From NCBI RefSeq assembly GCF_032854445.1, contig NC_088299.1:17167608-17231607 (forward strand): 64,000 nt of DNA, read 5' to 3'. Shown here in pieces: positions 49,101 to 57,879 of the stretch; the first letter of the stretch is position 1, and each line of letters starts with the position of its first letter. Under the pieces are notes generated by a model. It had not been told where the DNA came from. It did no database searches and was given only the letters and a program-made list of their open reading frames with translations. The translations under genes and the position numbers were made by a program. Source of the DNA: Liolophura sinensis (lineage: Eukaryota; Mollusca; Polyplacophora; Chitonida; Chitonidae).

Positions 49101-52100
49101 AGACTAAAATAAATGTAACCGTAATGCCTTGCTTAAGGCTTAATAACATATCTTTTGTATATAACTGCAATTATCTTACGTGTGCGTGAGTACGTGGCTG
49201 ACTTTAGTTCGTCGTAAAAACTTGTGTTGGATCTAAGCATAAAAGCCAGACATTATTTGGGTGTTTTTCCACTTTGCAATCGGGCGTAGGAATGCCGGAT
49301 TTCATGAATAACGGGAGAAACTCCTTGTAGGAGAAATTATATCCGTGCTACTTTGTTACAGATTTTGTTGCAATGTGTTTTGTCTTCATGTTAGCTCTCC
49401 AGGAACCACCCTCGGTGTTATAGTAGACGGGAGTGAGGTAGCTGTCACCAAGGTGCGCTTGGATCAGCTGCCGGAAATGTTTACCAGTGTGAGCGGACTG
49501 TTATCTGACCACGCGGACCACCTGTTCCTGATGAAATACTTGGTAAGTCCCAGTCTTACTGTCGTCGATGCTCTGTTTTTTTGCCTTTCGGTCAAGCATA
49601 TAAGCCGTTAGAGGACATCTCGATACCTCGACCTTCTAATACAGGGCGAGGCAGCGAGGTAACGAGATTGCGAAGCGAGGTAGCGAGGTAGCGAAGCGAG
49701 GTAAGGGGCTAACGATGTAGCAAGGTAGCGATGCAAAAAGGCGAGGTTGCGTAGCCAGGCAGCGAGCTGGTGAGGTTTGGAGCAGTTATTAATCGCTTTA
49801 GTGTCAGGCTGAGGCTGAGGCTGAGGCACACATCATGTACAAATTGGGTTCTTGAGACGGATGTGATGCTGGTGGACATCAACACTCTGATTGCCAGGAC
49901 GTGGAACTGTTATATAATAGTTCCAGCTAGGTCAGTGCTTCTGTTTAGCTGAGATGTGAAGGGAGGGCTATGGGAATTGAGGTGCAAAAGGAGGGGAGAT
50001 TTTTATCATGGTATATAAAGTGATCGCTTTTTCCTCCATCGATGTCCCTCTTATTAATCTTTACTACACTATATTTCAGTATTGGTTGAATTGGTATTTA
50101 TTTAATAACTTATCTATTTACGACGACAGACAGCATTATGTTGGGTGGAATGGATTTGATGACACGTTTGTCAGTTTGACATGAATTTGAAACCTTGTCT
50201 TAGCTGAATCAAAGTAATGACGGGGTTTGGTCAGATCTTACAGGCCTGCTTTGCTATCTTGATACCTCACTTCCTCGCTTCGCCACTTCGCTGCCTCGGC
50301 CTTTTTTTTTAAAATGGTCGAGGTAACGAGGTAGCGAGATGTCCTCTATCGGCTTCCATGGGCTAGACGATAAATATAGAATATTATATTCCCAACTCAA
50401 TATTAATGACAGTGTAACGCTACTAAAGAGCTAACAATGGAAACTTGTACTGCGTATTTAGTAACGCAGCGTGGTGGGTTGTGGTTATGTTTGCAACGTA
50501 GTAGGTCACAAACGTCAATGCGTGAGACATCTGGCTGACCGGTTTTCAACAGTATTCCATGTCACTGAACAAATGGGTAGTTGTCTATAAGACCTGAGAG
50601 ACCACGTCAGCCCCATCGAGCATAATGGCAATGCTATCCGAGAGCACGTCTCATCAGTCATTAATAATACTTTTGCGTGTAAGACAAACCGATGTCTCGC
50701 ATATTAGTCATTGTTTGATGACATAATATCAACCATTCAGCAGGAATGGAATAAACAATATTTTCACGAAAAAGTTTGTGTGAGTGCTTGGGGTTTAACG
50801 TTCACGAGAAAATGTGATGTAAACATGGCCGTGAGTGCCATTGGCCCGCGGCCTGTCCATAGTTAAAGAACTGCGTAGGAAATTTTGTCTTGAAACTTTT
50901 TGGTTCTTCTTGGTGGGGAAGCAGGCCATCCACTAGCTTTATTGAAGCCAAATGAAAAAATGTAACTCTGGATGATATTGTAACATCGTATGATGTTATT
51001 GCAGGCCGTTGAACAAAAAGGAGAGCACTGCTATATCGCTAAGGAACTGTGTGAGTACACCCTGGAGGAATACATCCGGATCCTGCATCTCAATCATCGT
51101 CTTGATCCCCTGTGCTCTGACCGCCTGGTGTGGCAGTTGCTCAAAGGATTGAAACATCTTCATGACAACTGTAAAATCGTTCATCACAACCTGAGGGTAA
51201 GAATGGGCCGTGAGCTTACAAACGTTTCTTCCATCTGTAATTAGCAAAAATCTTAGCGATCACCCAGATCAAGCCCTGTTGTCTTATAACTGCATATTGT
51301 TTTACGCATACTTAGCAAGGCTAGAGGCACACAACAACATCGCCAGATCAAGCCCTGTTGTTTTGTAACTGCACGTTGTTTTACGCTTAGTTAGCAGGGC
51401 TACAAACACACAACAACATTGCCAGCATTCGCCACAGTTTTTCTTGCACAGCTTTGGACATTGCCCGCTTCTATTTTCTTTTAGCCGACCAACATACTGG
51501 TGGATAAAGCTGGGAAGATAAAGCTGGCAGACTTCGGCTTGAGACACTCGGCTATGGAGAGGACTGCCATTCAGTCACTTCCGGAACTCGGTAATCTGGA
51601 AATCGCTCACAGTTATGCTAATGTATTAGCTAATGGGCTGGAGAACTCTGAGACGCACTAGCGGATAGACCCCGTTTCCTTCAAGAACTACTTTCTTCCC
51701 AAATGGTTCATGTGCATTAAAGTTACACGATAGGTGATCTAAATCCTAAGTCAAGTATATGGCCCTTAATGGTCAGATTTTTCTTCCATTTTTCTTCTCT
51801 TCCAACATTGTTCCATATATGCACTGACAGTATTCAACTTTTCTGACAGACCGTCGCTGCTGGCAGCCATGTGAAGTGCTGGTGTCCAACTCTGATGCCT
51901 GCTATACTATCAAGTCCGATATTCAGGTAACAATATCAGACAAACGTGCTTATGGATATCTGTGTGCATATGACCAAGCACATTATCAATGTGATTTCCC
52001 CTACACATATATGGGTACATAGTGTCTGTGTCGAAGACATGGGTTTCATATGTCACGCAACATTATTTCTGTATATACTTACCTAGTGCATGTTTATACC

Positions 52101-55100
52101 TACTTAGTACATTTTATACTTACTTAGTACATGTATATACTCACTTAGTACATGTATACACTTACTTAGTACATGTATATACTTACTTAGTACATGTTTA
52201 TACTCACTTAGTACATGTATGTACTTACTTAGTACATGTATGTACTTACTTTGCCCATGTATATTAAACAAAGGCCTAACATAAGCCTGGCTCCCGTCAT
52301 GTAAATTTAAATATCCTTGAGTACATCTTTAAAGCCCACCCCAGTGACCACATACAAAACGACTCATCCGATAATGATAGGCCTATGTCAAAGTTGTCCC
52401 ATTCTGTTGTGAGCCTGATAAACGTTCCTTTCCTACCTTACAGCCTTTCAATGGAAACGACTTCTGAAATACCAATGACTCGAAATTTACCTACTTCACA
52501 TCCACGGGACTAACATATAACATATATATTGTATATTGTATATATTGTATATACATGTAGCTCAATTATAAAAAAAACCTACATAGAAGAAAACAATATG
52601 AATTATTTTGACAATGAAATCTGCCACAGCCTTATCAATTGGAAGGAGACACAATAAGTTTGCCAAAGTTGAAAGATTTGCAGTTCACCCGGAGAACTGC
52701 GTTAAATAATAATCATTCAAGTGACGTTAGATGTAATCTTCACTTTGTGTGTTGTACACAAAATGTGACACTTCCGTGTGGGTCTGACTGTCTGTTCAGG
52801 TGGCTGGCATGCTGATATACTACATCCTGAGTGGCGGCAGCCACCCTTATGGAAAGTCCCCGTTTGAGATAGAGACGAACATCTGCCGGAACTGGCACCA
52901 GCTAACCTACATCAGTGAGGAGGCGAACGACATGGTCCTGTCAATGCTCTCTTACACACCCCTCTCCCGCCCCACCGTTGCAGAGGCGCTAAGGTAAGCA
53001 CATTTTGCTAACACCACAGGGTCATGAACTTTCGCTAATCAACAAACGTCTCCGTTACACTCAACCACAATGCCATCTTCTTCGCAGGCTGTCCAATTCC
53101 CGACCCTGAAACTTATCACAATGCACAGAACATTGCGTATTTCCTGAATAGAGTGGCGATTCTTTTGCAGGCACCCGTATTTTTGGTCCGAAGAGAAGAG
53201 GTTCAGGTTTTTGCTCATCGTTGGCTCTGACATTCTGAAGGAACTCAAAGGAGGGTTAGTGCATTTAACAGTCTAGTCCTTCAGCACAAAATGGCGAATA
53301 ATACCAGTAGTACTTAACAGTCTATCAACATACGGTCTTGACAGTCTAGCTAGTCTATCAACATGCAGCCTTAACAGTCAAGCTAGTCTATTAACATACG
53401 GTCTTAACAGTCTAGCTAGTCTGTCAACATACGATCTTGACAGTCTAGCTAGCCTATCAACATGTGGCCTTAACAGTCAAGCTAGTCTATTAGCATACGA
53501 TCTTGACAGTCTAGCTAGTCTATCAACATGCGGCCTTAACAGTCAAGCTAGTCTATTAACATACGATATTGACAGTCTAGCTAGTCTATCAACACACGGC
53601 CTTAACAGTTTAGCTAGTCTATCAACATGCGGCCTTAATAGTCAAGCTGGTCTATTAACATACGGTCTTAACAGTCTAGCTACCCAGGAGTCTCTCACCA
53701 ATGCGGTCGCTATGAGTTCAAGTCCAGCTCATGCTGGCTTCCTCTCCGGGTGTAAGTGGGAAGGTCTGTCAGCACCCTGCGGATGGTCGTGGGTTTCCCC
53801 CGGGCTGTGCCCGGTTTCCACCCACCATAATGCTGGCCGCCGTCGTATAAGTGAAATATTCTTGAGAACGGCGTAAAACACCAATCAAATAAATAAATAA
53901 CAGTCTAGCTAGTCTATCAACATACGATCTTGACAGTCTAGCTAGTCTATCAACATGCGGCCTTAACAGTCAAGCTAGTCTATTAACATACGATATTGAC
54001 AGTCTAGCTAGTCTATCAACATACGGCCTTAACAGTCAAGCTAGTCTATTAACATACGGTCTTAGCAGTCTAACTAGTCTATCAACATACGGTTTTAACT
54101 GTCAAGTTAGTCTATTAACATACGGTCTTAGCAGTCTAACTAGTCTATCAACATACGGTTTTGACAGTCTAGCAAACTGTCGAAGCAAAAATGAGAATTA
54201 TTGTCAAGAATAAAAGAGAATAAATATGTAATAGTTTTGATTACAAAGAGACAGCATCTAAGAGAATGTAACTCTAACAACAATTAAAATAATAGATAAC
54301 GGCATATGTTTGGGGAGCCCATCCGAGCAGAATGGAGGAATAATGTGTTACCTTGACTTGTGTAAAGCCAACCTGTCATCGGACAAAAACTATAGGATGG
54401 TATTAATTAATCCAGCGTGTCATACTGAGAGTAATGTACTTTGGGTTTATTCATTGTTTGCACTACTGTTGTGAGCTATGTTTACAGAGCGAGCGGAACT
54501 TCTGTCACAGATCACGTGAACATCATTTATGGACCAGCCGTATCTGCAGACTGGGTAGGTTACATCATACACTAAAACAGATCAGTCAGTAATTCTCAAT
54601 TATTATCTTAATTTTTTCTTATATATTCTTATAGTACATTGATGTTTTATCTCATTTGTTTGAAAAAAAATTTTTTTTGCAGCCTCTTTTTTTCAGGTTT
54701 TTATCCCAGTTTTGTATAAAATTTTAGATATATTCTGGGGAGATACATGTGTATCGTGTGTAATGTTTTTATCTGACTATTTACTTTGGATATAGGGTCT
54801 AGCAGACAAATTTCCACATTGTGCGCTCTTATCCGCGCTAATTCCTTGTGGGGCTGTCCGGATAGAATATAGTGTTCATTTACTTACTTTTGTCTTAATC
54901 CAGTATTCTTGTTGGTTGTTGTTGCTTTTCTTGTTTGCTGTTAGCTCACATGTTCATCTTTGGTGGCATCCTTCACGAATATATTCGCTTATCTCTGTTT
55001 TATAAGAATTGTACAATGTTTTGCCTGTATAGATTTCCCAGATTGACCCGGAACTAGTCCGAGAGATGCATCTGTTCCGCCAGTACCGGAACTCAATTCC

Positions 55101-55744
55101 CGAACTTGTCCTCTTCATCTACAACTGCTGTCTACATTTCGACAAACTGTAAGTCTCTGTCTCCCTCTTTCCCATAAATTCTATAAAATTCCATCGCACT
55201 GAAGAAAGGAATATATGACTTAACCGCGAGTGACACCTTCATCTCATCCAAAGTTTACGTTTTGGTGGTGTGATATTTATGGCTACCATGGTGGCTGATA
55301 GCCGCCATCCAGACCGCGATCTTAATTACCGGCCCCGCGGAGAGCGCGGGTTTTAACAAAATCGCCGCCTTCATACCCCCGCGGAATATGCGAATCCGCA
55401 CTCTCCACGTCTCGAAAGCGCGCCTCCCGCAGGGTCGGGCAAATATGGATGCTATCAGCCACCATAGGCGACGGCTGCTCCGATATTATGACACAACTGA
55501 CGTGTTGCGTCTTTAATCTGATTGACCTGTACATTGTTTGATGCGCCTACTATACGAGGTTCGTCATTATTGAACTGCTTCTCTTGTTTGTTCATTTGGT
55601 AGGAGCGCTGATGCCAGGGAAATACTGGATGACCCGTGCAAGTATTTCAACACGAAATTTCCCACCTTATTCATGGCCGTCTACCGCATCCTGCGCACAT
55701 CAGAGACCGTCACTGCCCGGAAGTGCTATATGTCTTTCTTCTAG
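40184..55744 (+). CDS. Ankyrin, ARM-like, pseudokinase and KEN ribonuclease-domain protein (RNase L/IRE1-like), 17 exons
   Basis: Exons: 40184-40351, 41435-41536, 43047-43145, 43968-44072, 44261-44359, 44611-44709, 45075-45179, 45500-48969, 49395-49542, 51005-51196, 51485-51590, 51850-51926, 52800-52993, 53171-53254, 54488-54554, 55033-55148, 55603-55744. All borders are GT-AG and phases agree; about 1790 residues. Order: Lys-rich start, six ankyrin repeats (57-259), ARM-like helices (265-450), basic coiled coil (446-486), disordered linker, protein kinase fold (about 1416-1655), KEN domain (1656-1790). Ankyrin plus kinase plus KEN is the layout of RNase L, the 2-5A-activated antiviral ribonuclease; the kinase-KEN pair alone is that of IRE1. 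The inserted ARM-like block and huge linker are not in RNase L (741 residues). The kinase lacks the HRD aspartate, and one KEN catalytic position is changed, so RNA cleavage is doubtful. Weakest point: the exon 9 acceptor (49394). Confidence 0.87.
40657..40853 (+). mobile_element. 5'-truncated SINE with 10 bp target-site duplication
   Basis: Reads from the B-box region (GTTCAAGTCCAGCTC near 40670) through ATAATGCTGGCTGCCGTCGT to the tail AAAGCAAATAAATAC. TGAGGCACAG is found at 40647-40656 and again at 40854-40863. It lies in the first intron of the KEN-domain gene. Confidence 0.88.
41435..45179 (+). CDS. Ankyrin-repeat exons 2-7 of the KEN-domain gene, one repeat per exon
   Basis: Six exons of 102, 99, 105, 99, 99 and 105 bases, each flanked by phase-0 introns and each coding one ankyrin repeat. 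The clearest are DGETPLTLSSRSKHVEVVEL (exon 3), NSISALHYAAERGWESCVQF followed by GADVNAQDK (exon 5) and NGSTPLIVASIRGDQRTVDV (exon 6). Exons 2, 4 and 7 are more diverged. In RNase L the ankyrin repeats bind 2-5A; whether these do cannot be judged from this sequence alone. Introns between them contain no other genes; intron 2 begins with a splice-junction array. Confidence 0.9.
41529..42460. repeat. 31 bp array starting at the 5' splice site of ankyrin exon 2
   Basis: The unit is CCTCTATGGTATGTAATC followed by TCGGATTGGATAG. Its first eight bases are the last eight of the exon (41529-41536) and the next six are the donor GTATGT. Five units run to about 41690, followed by scattered copies at about 41938-41990 and 42320-42455, including one with an exact CCTCTATG. 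The unrelated segment in between (41700-41935, 42000-42300) may be an insertion. Confidence 0.85.
45500..48969 (+). CDS. Giant exon 8 of the KEN-domain gene: ARM-like block and disordered linker
   Basis: One 3470-base exon, acceptor ATGTTTTAG, donor AAAAG before GTATAA, residues 260-1416. Residues 265-450 look folded and helical (YYYKHILFPMLEELSKYENY, FVTYPDIMAAVCQIFSALMY, HEEGVCFLPILAACE), like an armadillo array. A charged helix with REKKREKKRQRRQRQ follows and may be a nuclear localisation or RNA-binding patch. About 750 residues are rich in Pro, Ser, Thr, Gln and Asn and show acidic patches (DSDNDDEDT) and basic runs (KKQKKKKKA). Residues about 1248-1415 look ordered again (FHTSVPEEWPFNKPPPGMDA, HDYQYYYSTLSEQAKQILDK). 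A read-through into the intron would add 13 residues and stop at 49009. Confidence 0.9.
49395..52993 (+). CDS. Pseudokinase exons 9-13 of the KEN-domain gene
   Basis: Glycine-loop region SSPGTTLGVIVDGSEVAVTK; the usual VAVK lysine is displaced one place (VAVTK, Lys1435). Then KELCEYTLEEYIRIL, matching IRE1's IELCAATLQEYV. The catalytic loop reads IVHHNLRPTNILVD: His-His-Asn replaces HRD, so the catalytic aspartate is missing (Asn1527). The metal-binding DFG is kept (LADFGL, Asp1545). YTIKSDIQVAGMLIYYILSG and SHPYGKSPFE match IRE1's SHPFGKS. Phosphotransfer is unlikely; nucleotide binding may persist as a dimerisation switch, as in RNase L. Exon 9 acceptor: CATGTTAG at 49394 fits phase and the kinase motif. 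An alternative at 49361 would add 11 residues. Confidence 0.88.
49600..50359. mobile_element. Second foldback element with TACCTCGCT-type core, possibly two copies
   Basis: Left end AAGCCGTTAGAGGACATCTCG-like from about 49601, right end GATGTCCTCTATCGGCTTCC to 50359, the same inverted ends as at 1514-1699. 49640-49790 is full of AGCGAGGTAGCGAGG-type units; 50240-50345 has TACCTCACTTCCTCGC and GAGGTAACGAGGTAGCGAG. The 450 bases between are unique and could be an insertion, or this may be two separate truncated elements. It lies in intron 9 of the KEN-domain gene. Confidence 0.5.
52085..52265. repeat. 22 bp minisatellite in intron 12 of the KEN-domain gene
   Basis: About eight units of ACTTACTTAGTACATGTATA with variants TTTATACTC and TATGTACTT. 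Not adjacent to an exon. Confidence 0.9.
53171..55744 (+). CDS. KEN ribonuclease-domain exons 14-17
   Basis: Starts with HPYFWSEEKRFRFLLIVGSD, matching HPFFWSLEKQLQFFQDVSD of IRE1. Exon 15 ends in Trp1705, aligned with the conserved Trp (Trp632 in RNase L). Exon 16 ends FIYNCCLHFDKL, aligned with FIRNLGEHIDEE of RNase L: Asn1736 and His1740 (His672) are kept, but the essential Arg (Arg667) is Tyr1735, and Asp661 is Glu1729. Exon 17 has DPCKYFNTKFPTLFMAVYRI, matching [20 protein letters not shown], and ends CYMSFF at the TAG (55742-55744). The fold is clear, but activity is questionable given the Arg change. Alignment done by eye. Confidence 0.9.
53272..54180. repeat. 33 bp minisatellite (66 bp dimer) in intron 14, split by a SINE
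   Basis: Monomers such as AGTCTAGCTAGTCTATCAAC plus ATGCGGCCTTAAC alternate with a type reading AGTCAAGCTAGTCTATTAAC plus ATACGATCTTGAC, giving a 66 bp higher-order unit. The array starts within about 15 bases of the exon 14 donor (TTAACAGTCTAG at about 53266). The SINE at 53683-53898 interrupts it. Confidence 0.92.
53683..53898 (+). mobile_element. SINE inserted in the intron 14 minisatellite
   Basis: Plus-oriented: ACCCAGGAGTCTCTCACCAA, B-box GTTCAAGTCCAGCTC, CCACCATAATGCTGGCCGCC and tail ACACCAATCAAATAAATAAA. AACAGTCTAGCTA flanks it on both sides (53670-53682 and 53899-53911). That is either a 13 bp target-site duplication or simply adjoining repeat units. Confidence 0.9.
55288..55465. 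mobile_element. GC-rich MITE-like element with 15 bp inverted ends
   Basis: ATGGTGGCTGATAGC (55288-55302) is exactly complementary to GCTATCAGCCACCAT (55451-55465). The interior is conspicuously GC-rich (CCCCGCGGAGAGCGCGGG; CGCGCCTCCCGCAGGGTCGG) compared with the surrounding AT-rich intron 16. No coding capacity. Confidence 0.65.
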
Positions 55745-57279
55745 TTCCTAAAGAGCAAGGAAACTGTCATTTTGTCTCACATTTTATAGAAGATATTTAG
55801 TAATCTTTTTTCAGTTGGATTTTAAAACATTATTTTTTAAGGCAATCAGAACATTTTCAAGAGTTTATACAGTTTTTCTAGATTCATGAATGATATTCAG
55901 CAATTTTAAAACTGTGCATTCTATTTACACAAAGGACAGTATTCATTACTGTAATCCTGCTGAATATGGCAACTGTTATGTCTTTCATTGGAATACCACA
56001 TTACCAGTAAACGTTTCTATTGTCTAATAACGGTAGTGATATGGGGAATATATTTATATATGGATACTCTATTTTATATACATATACTGGACAATTTAGA
56101 GCACATTTATCGTGAATTTGATAAAATATTTTTACTAACATATAACTATTTACGTTCAAAGAATCGGAGAAACATTACAACGGATTTGATGGCTATTTTT
56201 TATTATTATTTAGCATTCACACATGTATTTGTATGGAAGGGTTTGATTTACGTTTACATGAACGCATGCAGACTTACATATGATGGGGGTTCACCATTCT
56301 GAGATGAGCTAGGGTTTCAGCGTATGTCATAGGCTTTGGGGCTTAGGGACTGTGCTGATTCTAAACTGCTGATTGGCTTTTCGTAAAATGAGACGTAAAA
56401 CGGAATGTGAAAATGAGAGTACATGTGTTTGGTTTGTGAATTTACCAAAGTATTTGTTAATGGGAGAGACACGAATGAATGCGGAGTATGTGTAAATATA
56501 TAAAGTATGTGAACGGCTAGTGCGTGTAAATGGATGGTGTACGTGTAAACATGTGAAGTATGTGAATGGTGGTGCTTCTGTGAATGGTTGGTACACGTAA
56601 ATGGGTGGCTTATGCGTGAATATGTGAATGGTTGGTGTGTGTAAATGTGTTGCGAGTATGTAAGAATGTAAAGCATGTGGATGGTTATTGCATGTGTGAA
56701 TGATTGAAACCTGTAAATGGGTGGCGTACGTTTGAATATGTGAAGTGTGTGAATGGTTTGGTGACAAATGGTGGCATTGGTGCAAATCAACAGTGTGTGA
56801 AATTGAGTGAAGTGGATGATTGGATGAAGGGTGAGAATAAAGTTTGAGTGTACATGATGTTTCTTTGCCAGGGAACAAAGTGGGCTAACATTACAGAGAT
56901 GCCTGTACTATCAGTAAAAGCCAAATACTTATGTAGTTGTTATTTGTAATAAATGAAACTCGTTCGACAATAAAAAAATAAATATTATGTTTTACCAAGC
57001 CTTACCTTGTACCTTTTGTCCCATAATAACGAAGAATTACTATTGAAGTGCAGTGTGTGTGAAAATAAAAGGATTTACAAGAAGGTGTAAAGTTCAGCAG
57101 CGAGTCCCTTATAATCTCTGCACGTGCTACATGTCTCTTGACACTTGTGAATATACACTTGAGAATGTCTCCGCATAAACATATCCACAAAGCGGTTGCG
57201 GCCACAATACCGGTATGTAAAGAACAATCATCATCAACAACGTATTTTTTCACTTAGCTCTGAGATATGTTTCATTCTT
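55745..57279 (+). other. 3' flank of the KEN-domain gene
   Basis: AT-rich; probable 3' UTR at the start. AATAAA occurs at 56836 and again near 56948 and 56969, so the transcript may end around 57 kb. 56460-56850 is a degenerate array of GTGAATGGTTGGTGTGTGTA-like units. Confidence 0.45.
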
Positions 57280-57800
57280 CCAGCCGGACTGTCAGATAAT
57301 ATAGCTGGAACCATGCCCATCCAATATCAGAGCTGCTAAACTTGCTGGAAACTAAGCCAACCGGTCTGAAAACCAGTAATGTGACTGGGAACATGTCCAA
57401 CCGATCTCAGAACCAGTAACATGACTGGAAACATGTCCAACCCATCTCAGAGCCAGTTAGTAATGTGGCTGGGAACATGTCGACTGACCTCAGAGCCAGA
57501 AATGAGGCTGGGAAGGTCCAACCGACGTCAGAGCCAGTAATGAGGTTGGGAAGGTCCAACCGGCGTCAGACCCAGTAATGAGGCTGGGAACATGTCCAAC
57601 CGACCTCAGAGCCAGTAATGAGGCTGGGAACATATCCAACCGACCTCAGAGCCAGTAATGAGGCTGGGAACATGTCCAACCGACATCAGAGCCAGTAATG
57701 AGGCTGGGAACATGTCCAGCCGACCTCGGAGCCAGTAATGAGGCTGGGAACATGTCCAACCGACCCCAGAGCCAGCGGTGTGGCTGGTAACATGGCAGTA
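57280..57800. repeat. 40 bp minisatellite, about 13 units
   Basis: Unit GAGCCAGTAATGAGGCTGGG followed by AACATGTCCAACCGACCTCA. A few units lack ten bases (GGGAAGGTCCAACC). Confidence 0.93.
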
Positions 57801-57879
57801 CCACTCATTGTGCAAGGCCTACCACCCCTTTACTTCGCAACGCCACTTTTTACAAGCACTATTACAGTGATTACTTAGT

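Noticed and set aside
56317-56878. 157- and 183-codon minus-strand frames rich in His, Thr and Ile
   Set aside because: They translate a degenerate GTGAATGGTTGGTGTGTGTA-type array in the 3' flank; composition is repetitive and no domain is seen.
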